DNA of 10,876 nucleotides from JAKFVC01 sp040386595 (GTDB taxonomy: Bacteria; Planctomycetota; Planctomycetia; Planctomycetales; Planctomycetaceae). Under the pieces are notes generated by a model. The model was not told the origin of the DNA and did no database searches. It saw only the letters and a list, made by a program, of their open reading frames with translations. The translations under genes and the position numbers were made by a program. Below are positions 1-5,597 of the stretch, piece after piece (the stretch's first letter is position 1; the number at the start of each line of letters is the position of its first letter). The DNA lies in assembly GCA_040386595.1 (NCBI GenBank), contig JAZKFE010000284.1:1-10876 (forward strand), in the 5' to 3' direction.

Positions 1-22
1 AACCTCTTGTTCGCTCCGCTCA

Positions 23-46
23 CCCAGATTCAAGAATCTGGGCTAC
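23..46 (-). repeat. REP-like hairpin, GTAG type, copy A
   Basis: Read on the minus strand this is GTAG followed by a perfect 9-bp stem (CCCAGATTC / GAATCTGGG) with a 2-base loop. On the plus strand the stem arms are 23-31 and 34-42 and CTAC is at 43-46. It lies just downstream of the ribD stop. GTAG plus a short palindrome is the layout of REP elements linked to RAYT transposases; no such gene lies in the window. No T-run follows, so it is not a typical terminator. That it belongs to a dispersed family is inferred from two similar elements in this window. Confidence 0.6.
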
Positions 47-83
47 CCAATCTTTTCGAGCGAATGCGTTTGACTGAACTGCT

Positions 84-1205
84 CTACGACGAGAATCGTC
101 CCCGCAGGTAGATGTCACCGGCAACGTGCTCAACTTGGAGATCGGCCAGCCGCGCTGCGAGATCGGGAGAGGTCAACCCCAAGCCTCCCACCGGACTGGG
201 AGCCCCCTCCCCGCCGATTAGCAACGGCGCGATAAAAACTTGCACCTCGTCGACGAGCTGCCGGTCGAAAAAATCGCCCAGGACGGCACCGCCACCTTCG
301 ACCAAGATGTTGGTGAAACGTCGCCGTCCCAATTCCTGCAAACAAGCCGCGAGATCGGGATGCTGGCCGGCATCCGCCGCGATAGAAACCACTTCGACTC
401 CGGCAGACTGCAGGGCCGCGATTCGCTCGGCCGGTGCGGCAGAGGTCACGAAAACCAGGACGGGAATTTGTCTCGCGGTTTGTACGAGATGCGAGGCCAG
501 CGGTAACCGCGCCTGGCTATCCAACACGATCCGTGTTGCGACCCGTGGGCCGGCGGGCCGGGCCGTCAATTGGGGATCGTCAGCCAGAGCCGTCCCAATC
601 CCGACGAGAATCCCGTCGACTCGCCCACGAACTTGATGCACGATCGCGCGTGAGGCGGCATTGGAAATCCATTTCGAGACTCCCGTATGAGCCGCAATCT
701 TTCCATCTAGTGACATCGCCCACTTGGCAATGACGAACGGTCGCTGGTGTTGAATCAACGTGCGAAACGGGGCCGTCAATTGGATTGCTTCGTGCTCCAA
801 CAGGCCCGTCTCGACACTGACTCCAGCCGCTCGCAGTTGAGCCACCCCCTGCCCTGCCACCGCGGGAAATGGGTCGAGCGCGGCGACATAAACACGCTTG
901 ATTCCCGCCGCCAATACGGCTGCGGTGCACGGCGGTGTCTTACCGTAATGACAACACGGTTCCAACGTCACATACAGCGTCGCCCCGCGAGCTCGTTCGC
1001 CCGCCTGCTGCAAGGCATGCACCTCTGCATGGGGGCCGCCAAATTTCTGATGATAGCCTTCGCCCAGCAGTTGGAAATCGTCATCAACGACGACCGCTCC
1101 CACCATCGGGTTGGGCTCGACGGAACCGGCCCCTTGCGCCGCGAGCTCAAGGGCTCGACGCATGACGGCTGCGGGATTTTTCAAGGGGGCGGCGATTGGA
1201 GTCAT
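84..1205 (-). CDS. ribD: Bifunctional riboflavin biosynthesis deaminase/reductase RibD
   Basis: RibD carries out two successive steps of riboflavin synthesis in the cytoplasm: deamination of the pyrimidine ring of diaminohydroxyphosphoribosylaminopyrimidine, then NADPH-dependent reduction of the ribosyl side chain. The 373-residue protein has both domains. The N-terminal deaminase (about 15-145) shows the zinc site HAE at 59-61 and PCC...PPC at 83-93, so H59, C84 and C93 are the likely zinc ligands and E61 the proton shuttle. The reductase domain (about 155-370) shows WAMSLDGK (162-169), VGIGTALADDPQLTAR (201-216) and VEGGG (302-306). Length matches the family. The ATG at 1205 has no clear Shine-Dalgarno sequence; M15 is an alternative start that still leaves an intact deaminase domain. 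No other rib gene is in the window. The upstream neighbour is the phosphodiesterase-like gene, about 100 bases away across a repeat pair, so co-transcription is uncertain. Confidence 0.95.
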   Translation of the reverse strand: MTPIAAPLKNPAAVMRRALELAAQGAGSVEPNPMVGAVVVDDDFQLLGEGYHQKFGGPHAEVHALQQAGERARGATLYVTLEPCCHYGKTPPCTAAVLAAGIKRVYVAALDPFPAVAGQGVAQLRAAGVSVETGLLEHEAIQLTAPFRTLIQHQRPFVIAKWAMSLDGKIAAHTGVSKWISNAASRAIVHQVRGRVDGILVGIGTALADDPQLTARPAGPRVATRIVLDSQARLPLASHLVQTARQIPVLVFVTSAAPAERIAALQSAGVEVVSIAADAGQHPDLAACLQELGRRRFTNILVEGGGAVLGDFFDRQLVDEVQVFIAPLLIGGEGAPSPVGGLGLTSPDLAARLADLQVEHVAGDIYLRGRFSS

Positions 1206-1231
1206 AGCGAAGAATGTCTGAGATGCCCCCT

Positions 1232-1301
1232 GTAGCCTGACTCTCTGAGTCGGGAGCTTTTCTCTTCTTTCCAGAGGCCCCGACTCATAGAGTCAGGCTA
1301 C
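1232..1301. repeat. Inverted pair of GTAG-type REP-like hairpins (BIME-like)
   Basis: Two 23-base arms (1232-1254 and 1279-1301) are inverted copies with 22 of 23 positions matching, separated by 24 bases. Each arm, read inward, is GTAG, then stem CCTGACTC / GAGTCGGG (8 pairs, one of them T-G), with a 3-base loop: TCT in the left arm and TAT in the right arm. The single difference falls in the loop. Two REP units facing each other is the layout of a bacterial interspersed mosaic element. It fills the gap between the phosphodiesterase-like gene and ribD. If transcribed it could fold as one long hairpin and affect ribD expression; it lacks a T-run. Confidence 0.75.
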
Positions 1302-1306
1302 GGGGA

Positions 1307-2077
1307 TCAAAACTCGTACTCGACTCCCACCTGGGAAATCTCGATATTGGGCAACCCCAGCGCCAGCAATTCGTCGACCGTCGGGTCATACCACGCCGGC
1401 TTGATGTGAATCGCAATCACACGCACCGTCTCGGGCAACGACTGGATCTCGGTCGCAAAGCTTCGCGGGATCAGATGTAATGCCTTGTCCGCCAGCCAGT
1501 CGAGTCGGTCCGGGAAGCTGCACTCCAGGAGGACGGCTCGCAGATTGGGAACCTGAGCCAGATGGGCCCAGACGCCGGAACCATGATAGGTGTCCGAAAT
1601 GATGGCGACTGCGGAGGTCTCGTCCTCGATCAGGTAACCGAAGACCGGTACGACATGCAGCAGCGGTAGCGGCGTGATCCGCATCTTTCCGACCGTCACC
1701 GGCTGGAACGCGGTCAGTTGATTCAGCGTGAGAAACGGACTAGCGGGGGTGGACAACGAAACAAAGTCGGGCCACAACCGGTCGTTCAAGATGTCTTGTT
1801 GCAGCACATCCAATGTTGACTTGCTGCCATGCACGGCGACGCATTCCGGACCGTATTCGTAAACGTTGTCCAGAAAAATCGGCAGCGTGGCGACGTGATC
1901 CAGGTGACAGTGCGACAGAAACACATCGGTGACGAGCTTCTGATGAGCGAGCGGCAGCCCAAATCCCAGGCACCCGGCATCGACGGCGATGCGATCATTC
2001 ACGACATACGACACCAAGTACTGGTACCGTGCTTCGCCCTGCATGCCGGATGGGATGATTTGAAGTTTCACTGCCAA
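1307..2077 (-). CDS. MBL-fold hydrolase, class II cAMP phosphodiesterase-like
   Basis: The 256-residue protein is a metallo-beta-lactamase-fold hydrolase resembling class II 3',5'-cyclic-nucleotide phosphodiesterases (yeast Pde1 and Vibrio CpdP group). The metal site is complete: HCHLDH at 56-61, then H141, D162 in ISDTYHG, and H224 in IHIKP. The segment with LIEDE (149-153), LLECSFPDR (183-191) and the terminal HIKP resembles bacterial members of this family better than RNase Z or glyoxalase II. The predicted reaction is hydrolysis of cyclic nucleotide to nucleoside 5'-monophosphate in the cytoplasm; there is no signal peptide. The substrate is inferred, and another phosphodiester is possible. 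The first codon given is TTG at 2077; a GTG two codons downstream (2069-2071) gives the start MKLQIIPSG and is at least as likely. Neither has a good ribosome site. A TATAAT lies about 55 bases upstream. Confidence 0.8.
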   Translation of the reverse strand: MAVKLQIIPSGMQGEARYQYLVSYVVNDRIAVDAGCLGFGLPLAHQKLVTDVFLSHCHLDHVATLPIFLDNVYEYGPECVAVHGSKSTLDVLQQDILNDRLWPDFVSLSTPASPFLTLNQLTAFQPVTVGKMRITPLPLLHVVPVFGYLIEDETSAVAIISDTYHGSGVWAHLAQVPNLRAVLLECSFPDRLDWLADKALHLIPRSFATEIQSLPETVRVIAIHIKPAWYDPTVDELLALGLPNIEISQVGVEYEF

Positions 2078-2406
2078 CGGTCTCGATCAGGTGACAGACC
2101 AGGGTAAGAACACACGCTCAAGATGTCGGTATTATAGAAGTGATGTTTTCGGCCCTGTGCCATGGTGATTAACAATTGGGCAAGATTTAACGCGCCGCCC
2201 CCTGCTCGGGTGTGCGCAGCACGACTGTGAACGGAATTTTTTCTCTGTTTCTCGATTCTCTCGTAGTATCTGTCGGCAGAGCCCCGTGATTTCTTGCGTA
2301 GGCCCTCAAACACGAGTCACGGTAAGCACAATCACATCTCTACCTGAGGTTTTGATCTCCTCTGGTCGTCTATTGGGAGGGACTTTCCTTAATCCAAGCC
2401 CCCCAA
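2078..2406. other. Intergenic region between phosphodiesterase-like and secreted-protein genes
   Basis: This 329-base stretch lies between two minus-strand genes. It holds a possible -10 box (2131-2136). I see no convincing coding gene, tRNA or dispersed repeat, and no strong terminator behind the upstream gene that ends at 2407. An 81-codon open frame starting with GTG (2068-2313, minus) runs through part of it into the phosphodiesterase start, but has no ribosome site and no recognisable domain. Confidence 0.5.
2131..2136 (-). promoter_or_regulatory. Possible -10 box (TATAAT)
   Basis: On the minus strand this reads TATAAT, a perfect sigma-70 -10 hexamer, placed about 55 bases before the start of the phosphodiesterase-like gene. 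No good -35 hexamer is visible 16-18 bases upstream, so the promoter call rests on one hexamer and its position. Confidence 0.35.
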
Positions 2407-3174
2407 TTACTTCCCGATTTTTGTGCCGCCTGAGACTAAAACCTTGATCTTCCCGTTGTTCTTGTTGTCCGGGGGAGCATTCACACGCAGATAGAGTACT
2501 CCATCTTTGGGTGACGTGTGGTCGCAGGAGTCGCCAATCAGAAACGGTTTGTCTTTCTTTTTCTCGTCCTCTTTCTCGACCGGTTGCCCCCCCTGTTTCG
2601 CGGCTTGCAGACGTTCCGGGGGAATGACGATTCCAATCAGTGCCCCGACCGGCAAATCGTTCACGAGATCATGGGGCGACGGCGTTTTGTTGGAAGTAAA
2701 GCCGGTTGGCCCCAGTTGCGTGGTCAACACGAACTTGTAGTTGCCATCGGCCTTAATCCGAATGGGTTTGCCAGCCGAAACCATGACCATCGACGATTCC
2801 CAACTGCGGCTGGAATTGATTTCCACCTCTGTCCCGTTGGAATTGATCATGTCTTCGTCCAGCAACTTCAGCTTGGACTCCAGGTTGGGGCGATTGGGAT
2901 CGAGCGCCTGAATCGACTTCAGCAACATCCGCGCTCGGTCAAATTCCTTCAACTCGTAGTATTCGCCAGCCAGTTCCTCGGCACTCTTGATGAAGCCGCC
3001 TTGGATTTCATTGGCTTTGACGTCGAGGACTGTCGTGTTGCCCTTCTTTTTAGACGTCTTCGATTTGCTTTTTTCCTGTGCGGAAGCGGTCAACAGTGGT
3101 GACACCAGACACACCTGAGCGGCAATCCAGCAACCACCGAGCAAGCAAACAAACGCGACCAAGGGCCTGCGCAT
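2407..3174 (-). CDS. Secreted protein with PA-I lectin (LecA)-like domain
   Basis: The 255-residue protein begins with a Sec-type signal peptide (MRRPLVAFVCLLGG..., hydrophobic core about 4-30, likely cut after the ASA near 30-32). A short Lys/Ser-rich linker follows (34-45). Residues about 64-108 are helical, with AEELAGEYYELKEFDRARMLL resembling one tetratricopeptide-like repeat. The C-terminal part (about 116-248) resembles the beta-sandwich of the PA-I galactose-binding lectin family: an INSSRSWESS strand, VSAGKPIRIKADG (132-144), PVGALIG (175-181), PFLIGDS (210-216) and DGVLYLRVN (224-232). A charged Lys/Glu insert (199-209) interrupts it. Cell-envelope or extracellular location is inferred; sugar binding is not shown. 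The ATG at 3174 follows GAGGT at a good distance. The gene reads away from the M24 peptidase gene, across a 328-base divergent gap. The single repeat-like helix pair and lack of other domains leave its role unknown. Confidence 0.7.
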   Translation of the reverse strand: MRRPLVAFVCLLGGCWIAAQVCLVSPLLTASAQEKSKSKTSKKKGNTTVLDVKANEIQGGFIKSAEELAGEYYELKEFDRARMLLKSIQALDPNRPNLESKLKLLDEDMINSNGTEVEINSSRSWESSMVMVSAGKPIRIKADGNYKFVLTTQLGPTGFTSNKTPSPHDLVNDLPVGALIGIVIPPERLQAAKQGGQPVEKEDEKKKDKPFLIGDSCDHTSPKDGVLYLRVNAPPDNKNNGKIKVLVSGGTKIGK

Positions 3175-3502
3175 GAAAAGTACCTCTAACTGTGATCCAG
3201 ACTTAGCACCAGAATAGGGCCTGCGACGTCCATACCAGCATATTTCAACGGTCGCTGCGAAGGAAGCACCACCTGAGCAGATTTCAAAATGTTCAATGTT
3301 CAGCTGGGCTCACACAATCACATCCCAAATGCGACCGCGCACTGAGATCACCATCGCGCCCCTCATCTCAGAGGGGCTACCCGTGGCGGTCGGCTTCTCT
3401 TCCGCAAAGTGTTCCGTTCGCTATGATGCCTGACTCTCCTACGCAATTCGTTTTTTCCACACACTGGATGTTTCCCCCTCAATGTTGAGGAAAGGTCGTC
3501 AC
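3175..3502. other. Divergent intergenic region
   Basis: The secreted-protein gene reads left and the M24 peptidase gene reads right from this gap, so it should hold promoters for both. I see a REP-like hairpin (3359-3380), a TATGAT at 3422-3427 without a good -35, and no gene. The 11-mer GCCTGACTCTC near 3428-3438 also occurs in the REP pair at 1232-1301 and may be a decayed half copy. Confidence 0.5.
3359..3380 (-). repeat. REP-like hairpin, GTAG type, copy C
   Basis: On the minus strand this is GTAG followed by stem CCCCTC / GAGGGG with a 6-base loop. On the plus strand the arms are 3359-3364 and 3371-3376, and CTAC is at 3377-3380. Stem sequence and loop length differ from the elements at 23-46 and 1232-1301, but the layout (GTAG, then CC at the base of the stem) is the same. 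It lies in the gap between two divergent genes, which argues against a terminator. Confidence 0.5.
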
Positions 3503-4603
3503 ATGCCCAGCGATCGATATCCGTCTCGACGTCAGAAGCTACTGGCGGATGTCCGTAAACAGGAATTGGCGTCGCTGCTGATTACCAATGAAACCAACGT
3601 CCGCTACCTGACCGGATTCACCGGTGATTCGACCTATCTTCTATTAACGCAAGAACATGCATTCTTAATCAGCGACAGCCGCTACACCACGCAGATCGCG
3701 GAAGAATGTACGGGGCTGGAAATCGTCATTCGGCCGCATACGCAGAAGATGCATGAGGCCACGGCGAAGGTCATTAAGAAGGCCAAGCTGGCTCAAGTTG
3801 GATTTGAATCGGGCTTCGTGACCGTCGACACGCTCGAATCGTGGAAAAAAGAGTCGCCAACCACCGACTTTGTGTCTTGCCCGGGGTTGGTGGAAGAATT
3901 ACGCACAATTAAGGATGCCGATGAGATCGCCGAGATCCGCACGGCAGTCCGAATGGCTGAAAAGGGCTTCGCCACCCTACGTGCGACGTTGCGTCAGGAG
4001 TTGACGGAACTGGAAGTGGCGCATGATCTTGAGCACGCCATGCGCAAATTTGGTGCATCCGGTGCCAGCTTTCCGCCGATTGTGGGTGTAGGCCCCCGCG
4101 GTGCCTTGCCGCACGGTCGACCGTCGACAATGCGGATTTCCGAGGCCGACTCGGTCCTCATTGATTGGGGGGCCAACAGCCCGGGGGGCTACAAGAGTGA
4201 CTTGACGCGAATTTTGGTCACCGGTAAAGTTTCCGCGAAACTTGAGAAGGTATATAGAGTTGTGTTGACAGCCCAACGGCTGGGAATCGCCGCTATTCGA
4301 CCTGGCGTGAAGGGTTGCGATGTTGACGCCGTGGCCCGTCAGCATATTGAACAAGCGGGATTCGGTAAGTATTTCGGACATTCCTTGGGGCACGGGATTG
4401 GATTAGACATCCACGAAGGACCTCGACTGGCAGCCATTTCCGAAACGGTTCTCAAACCGGGAATGGTCGTCACCGTCGAACCGGGCATTTATCTCCCCAA
4501 TGTCCTGGGAGTCCGAATTGAAGACGATGTTCTCGTCACGAAGGATGGCTGCGAAGTCCTGACTTCGGTGCCGAAAGAACTAGAGCAGATGATTGTTGAC
4601 TGA
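3503..4603 (+). CDS. M24-family Xaa-Pro peptidase
   Basis: This is a cytoplasmic M24-fold metallopeptidase of the Xaa-Pro dipeptidase/aminopeptidase P type, which cleaves bonds involving proline and needs two metal ions. From the ATG at 3503 it has 366 residues, normal for the short bacterial form. An N-terminal creatinase-like domain (about 1-135) contains NVRYLTGFTGDS. The catalytic domain carries all five metal ligands: D221 (LIDWG), D233 (KSDLTR), H297 (LGHGIG), E326 (VEPGIY) and E340 (RIEDD). The two aspartates are 12 residues apart rather than the more usual 11 (one extra residue in the turn GANSPGGYK). The start at 3503 is preferred over the in-frame ATG at 3482 because AAAGG stands at good spacing before it, while 3482 has no ribosome site. 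A peptidase of this type often sits beside efp, accB and accC; here accB follows directly with no efp. Dipeptidase or aminopeptidase activity cannot be settled from sequence. Confidence 0.9.
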   Translation: MPSDRYPSRRQKLLADVRKQELASLLITNETNVRYLTGFTGDSTYLLLTQEHAFLISDSRYTTQIAEECTGLEIVIRPHTQKMHEATAKVIKKAKLAQVGFESGFVTVDTLESWKKESPTTDFVSCPGLVEELRTIKDADEIAEIRTAVRMAEKGFATLRATLRQELTELEVAHDLEHAMRKFGASGASFPPIVGVGPRGALPHGRPSTMRISEADSVLIDWGANSPGGYKSDLTRILVTGKVSAKLEKVYRVVLTAQRLGIAAIRPGVKGCDVDAVARQHIEQAGFGKYFGHSLGHGIGLDIHEGPRLAAISETVLKPGMVVTVEPGIYLPNVLGVRIEDDVLVTKDGCEVLTSVPKELEQMIVD

Positions 4604-4703
4604 AAACGGCCCATGAATTGAGATGTTTCGCCCGGGGATCGGTTTCGATTTTCCAGCGAGATGATCACCCCAGTCGAACTTCGGTTGGACTGACTTCGTT
4701 TGA

Positions 4704-4718
4704 GTGTGACCTTCACAC
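4704..4718. promoter_or_regulatory. Palindrome upstream of accB (GTGTGA-N3-TCACAC)
   Basis: A perfect 6-bp inverted repeat with a 3-base centre lies about 100 bases before the accB start. It has half-sites like those of CRP-family regulators, but the 3-base centre is too short for the usual TGTGA-N6-TCACA site. It may be an operator for an unidentified dimeric regulator or chance. A second short inverted repeat (TCTGG / CCAGA) follows at 4731-4748. Confidence 0.35.
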
Positions 4719-4747
4719 AACCGTCCCACTTCTGGTGTGGACTCCAG

Positions 4748-4767
4748 ATAAATCAACATAAATCAAC
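4748..4767. repeat. Tandem 10-bp direct repeat upstream of accB
   Basis: Two perfect copies of ATAAATCAAC stand head to tail, one helical turn each, 51 bases before the accB start. Spacing of one turn puts both copies on the same face of the helix, which would suit cooperative protein binding. No known binding site is recognised. Confidence 0.45.
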
Positions 4768-4771
4768 CTCG

Positions 4772-4788
4772 CTGACTCCTGGAGTCAG
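4772..4788. promoter_or_regulatory. 17-bp perfect palindrome in accB leader
   Basis: CTGACTCC and GGAGTCAG flank a single central T, 30 bases before the accB ATG. It could be an operator or, in RNA, a short hairpin in the leader. The TGACTC...GAGTC core is shared with the REP pair at 1232-1301, so it may instead be a decayed repeat copy; it lacks the GTAG head. Confidence 0.4.
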
Positions 4789-4818
4789 TAAGTACTAACC
4801 AGCGAAAGATCAACGCTT

Positions 4819-5325
4819 ATGGCCGAAGGTAAATCAGCCGGCGTACCGTTAGACCTGGAACGGCTGCGCGAACTTATCGCCCTCATGGAAAAGCATGATC
4901 TCAGCGAGGTCGACCTGCAAAATGGCGAACAACGCTGTCGTCTGCGTCGTGGTCCGCAGAACGTTTCGGTGATGGCTGCCCCGCAAGGGTATTTGCCGCA
5001 ACCGCAAATGGCAGCTGCGGCTCCGGCCCCCTTGGCACCTGCAGCAGCCAGTGCCCCCGCGGCCCCGGCCGCTCCGGTGAATGATGGCACAATCGTCATC
5101 AAGAGCCCCACCGTGGGAACGTTCTACTCTTCTCCCTCACCGGATGATCCCCCCTTCTTGAAGGTGGGCTCGACCGTGAAGCCGGACACCGTCGTCTGCT
5201 TGATTGAGGCCATGAAGGTCTACAATCAGATTACAGCCGACATTTCGGGTACGGTCACCGAAGTTCTGGTCAACAACGCCGACGCCGTGGAATTCGGTCA
5301 GCCGTTGTTCCGCGTCAAGCCGTAG
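4819..5325 (+). CDS. accB: Biotin carboxyl carrier protein of acetyl-CoA carboxylase
   Basis: This 168-residue protein carries the biotin that shuttles carboxylate between biotin carboxylase (AccC) and carboxyltransferase, in the first step of fatty acid synthesis. The N-terminal helical part (about 10-45, LERLRELIALMEKHDLSEVDL) is typical of AccB. An Ala/Pro-rich flexible linker spans about 60-88. The biotinyl domain (about 92-167) has PTVGTFYSSPSPDDPPF (97-113), including the 'thumb' seen in AccB, and the attachment motif EAMKV with biotinyl lysine K133. The residue after the lysine is Val where Met or Leu is commoner. Length is normal. The start is set by the conserved N-terminal helix; no strong Shine-Dalgarno is visible. 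Its partner accC follows after a 272-base gap, long for an accBC pair. The leader has several palindromes that could be control sites. Confidence 0.95.
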   Translation: MAEGKSAGVPLDLERLRELIALMEKHDLSEVDLQNGEQRCRLRRGPQNVSVMAAPQGYLPQPQMAAAAPAPLAPAAASAPAAPAAPVNDGTIVIKSPTVGTFYSSPSPDDPPFLKVGSTVKPDTVVCLIEAMKVYNQITADISGTVTEVLVNNADAVEFGQPLFRVKP

Positions 5326-5597
5326 TCGTACCGCCACTCTTAATCAGATGCCTCGTACTCAATCGGCCGTCAGGAGACTGACTCTCGCCGGTTGAATACG
5401 GCAGCTGAAGATCGAGCAGATTTCGCGGCAGTCTGAAATAATGCTGCCGCGAGTTCTGCCCGATCGCCACCGTGAAATTGAAGTTTTGTGCGAGCCTGTT
5501 GGGCTCGACACTCGGGGAATCAGGTGCTTGGGGGGCTGCAATTGTCATCCCGCAGGTGGCCTCCCCGCTCCCTGAAAATCTCGAGAATCCTCGAAAA
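5326..5597. other. Long accB-accC intergenic gap with hairpins
   Basis: These 272 bases separate two genes that usually sit close together. They contain a strong hairpin at 5423-5452 and a weaker one at 5491-5507 (CGAGCC / GGCTCG, loop TGTTG). The accC reading frame is open upstream to a GTG at 5472, but those extra 42 codons do not resemble AccC N-termini. No small gene is convincing. The gap may contain a separate accC promoter, an attenuator or an mRNA-processing site; none can be proved from sequence. Confidence 0.5.
5423..5452 (+). repeat. 9-bp stem hairpin in accB-accC gap
   Basis: TCGCGGCAG (5423-5431) pairs perfectly with CTGCCGCGA (5444-5452) around a 12-base loop. No T-run follows, so it is not a standard rho-independent terminator. 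In a shared accBC transcript it could protect or process the mRNA and set the AccB to AccC ratio; this is inference from position only. Confidence 0.5.

Noticed and set aside
2068..2313. 81-codon GTG-start frame before the phosphodiesterase-like gene
   Set aside because: Overlaps the start of a well-supported gene, spans the likely promoter, lacks a ribosome site and shows no recognisable domain.
3428..3438. CTGACTC strings at 3429, 5388, 7048 and inside genes as repeat remnants
   Set aside because: The shared word is only 7-11 bases and also occurs in coding DNA (near 805 and 7287), so chance is a sufficient explanation for most.
4704..4718. CRP binding site upstream of accB
   Set aside because: Half-sites resemble TGTGA/TCACA but the centre is 3 bases for 6-bp arms, not the spacing CRP uses; kept only as an unidentified palindrome.
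5472..5597. N-terminal extension of AccC from GTG 5472
   Set aside because: The extra 42 residues are unlike any AccC N-terminus, whereas the ATG at 5598 gives the standard start and length.
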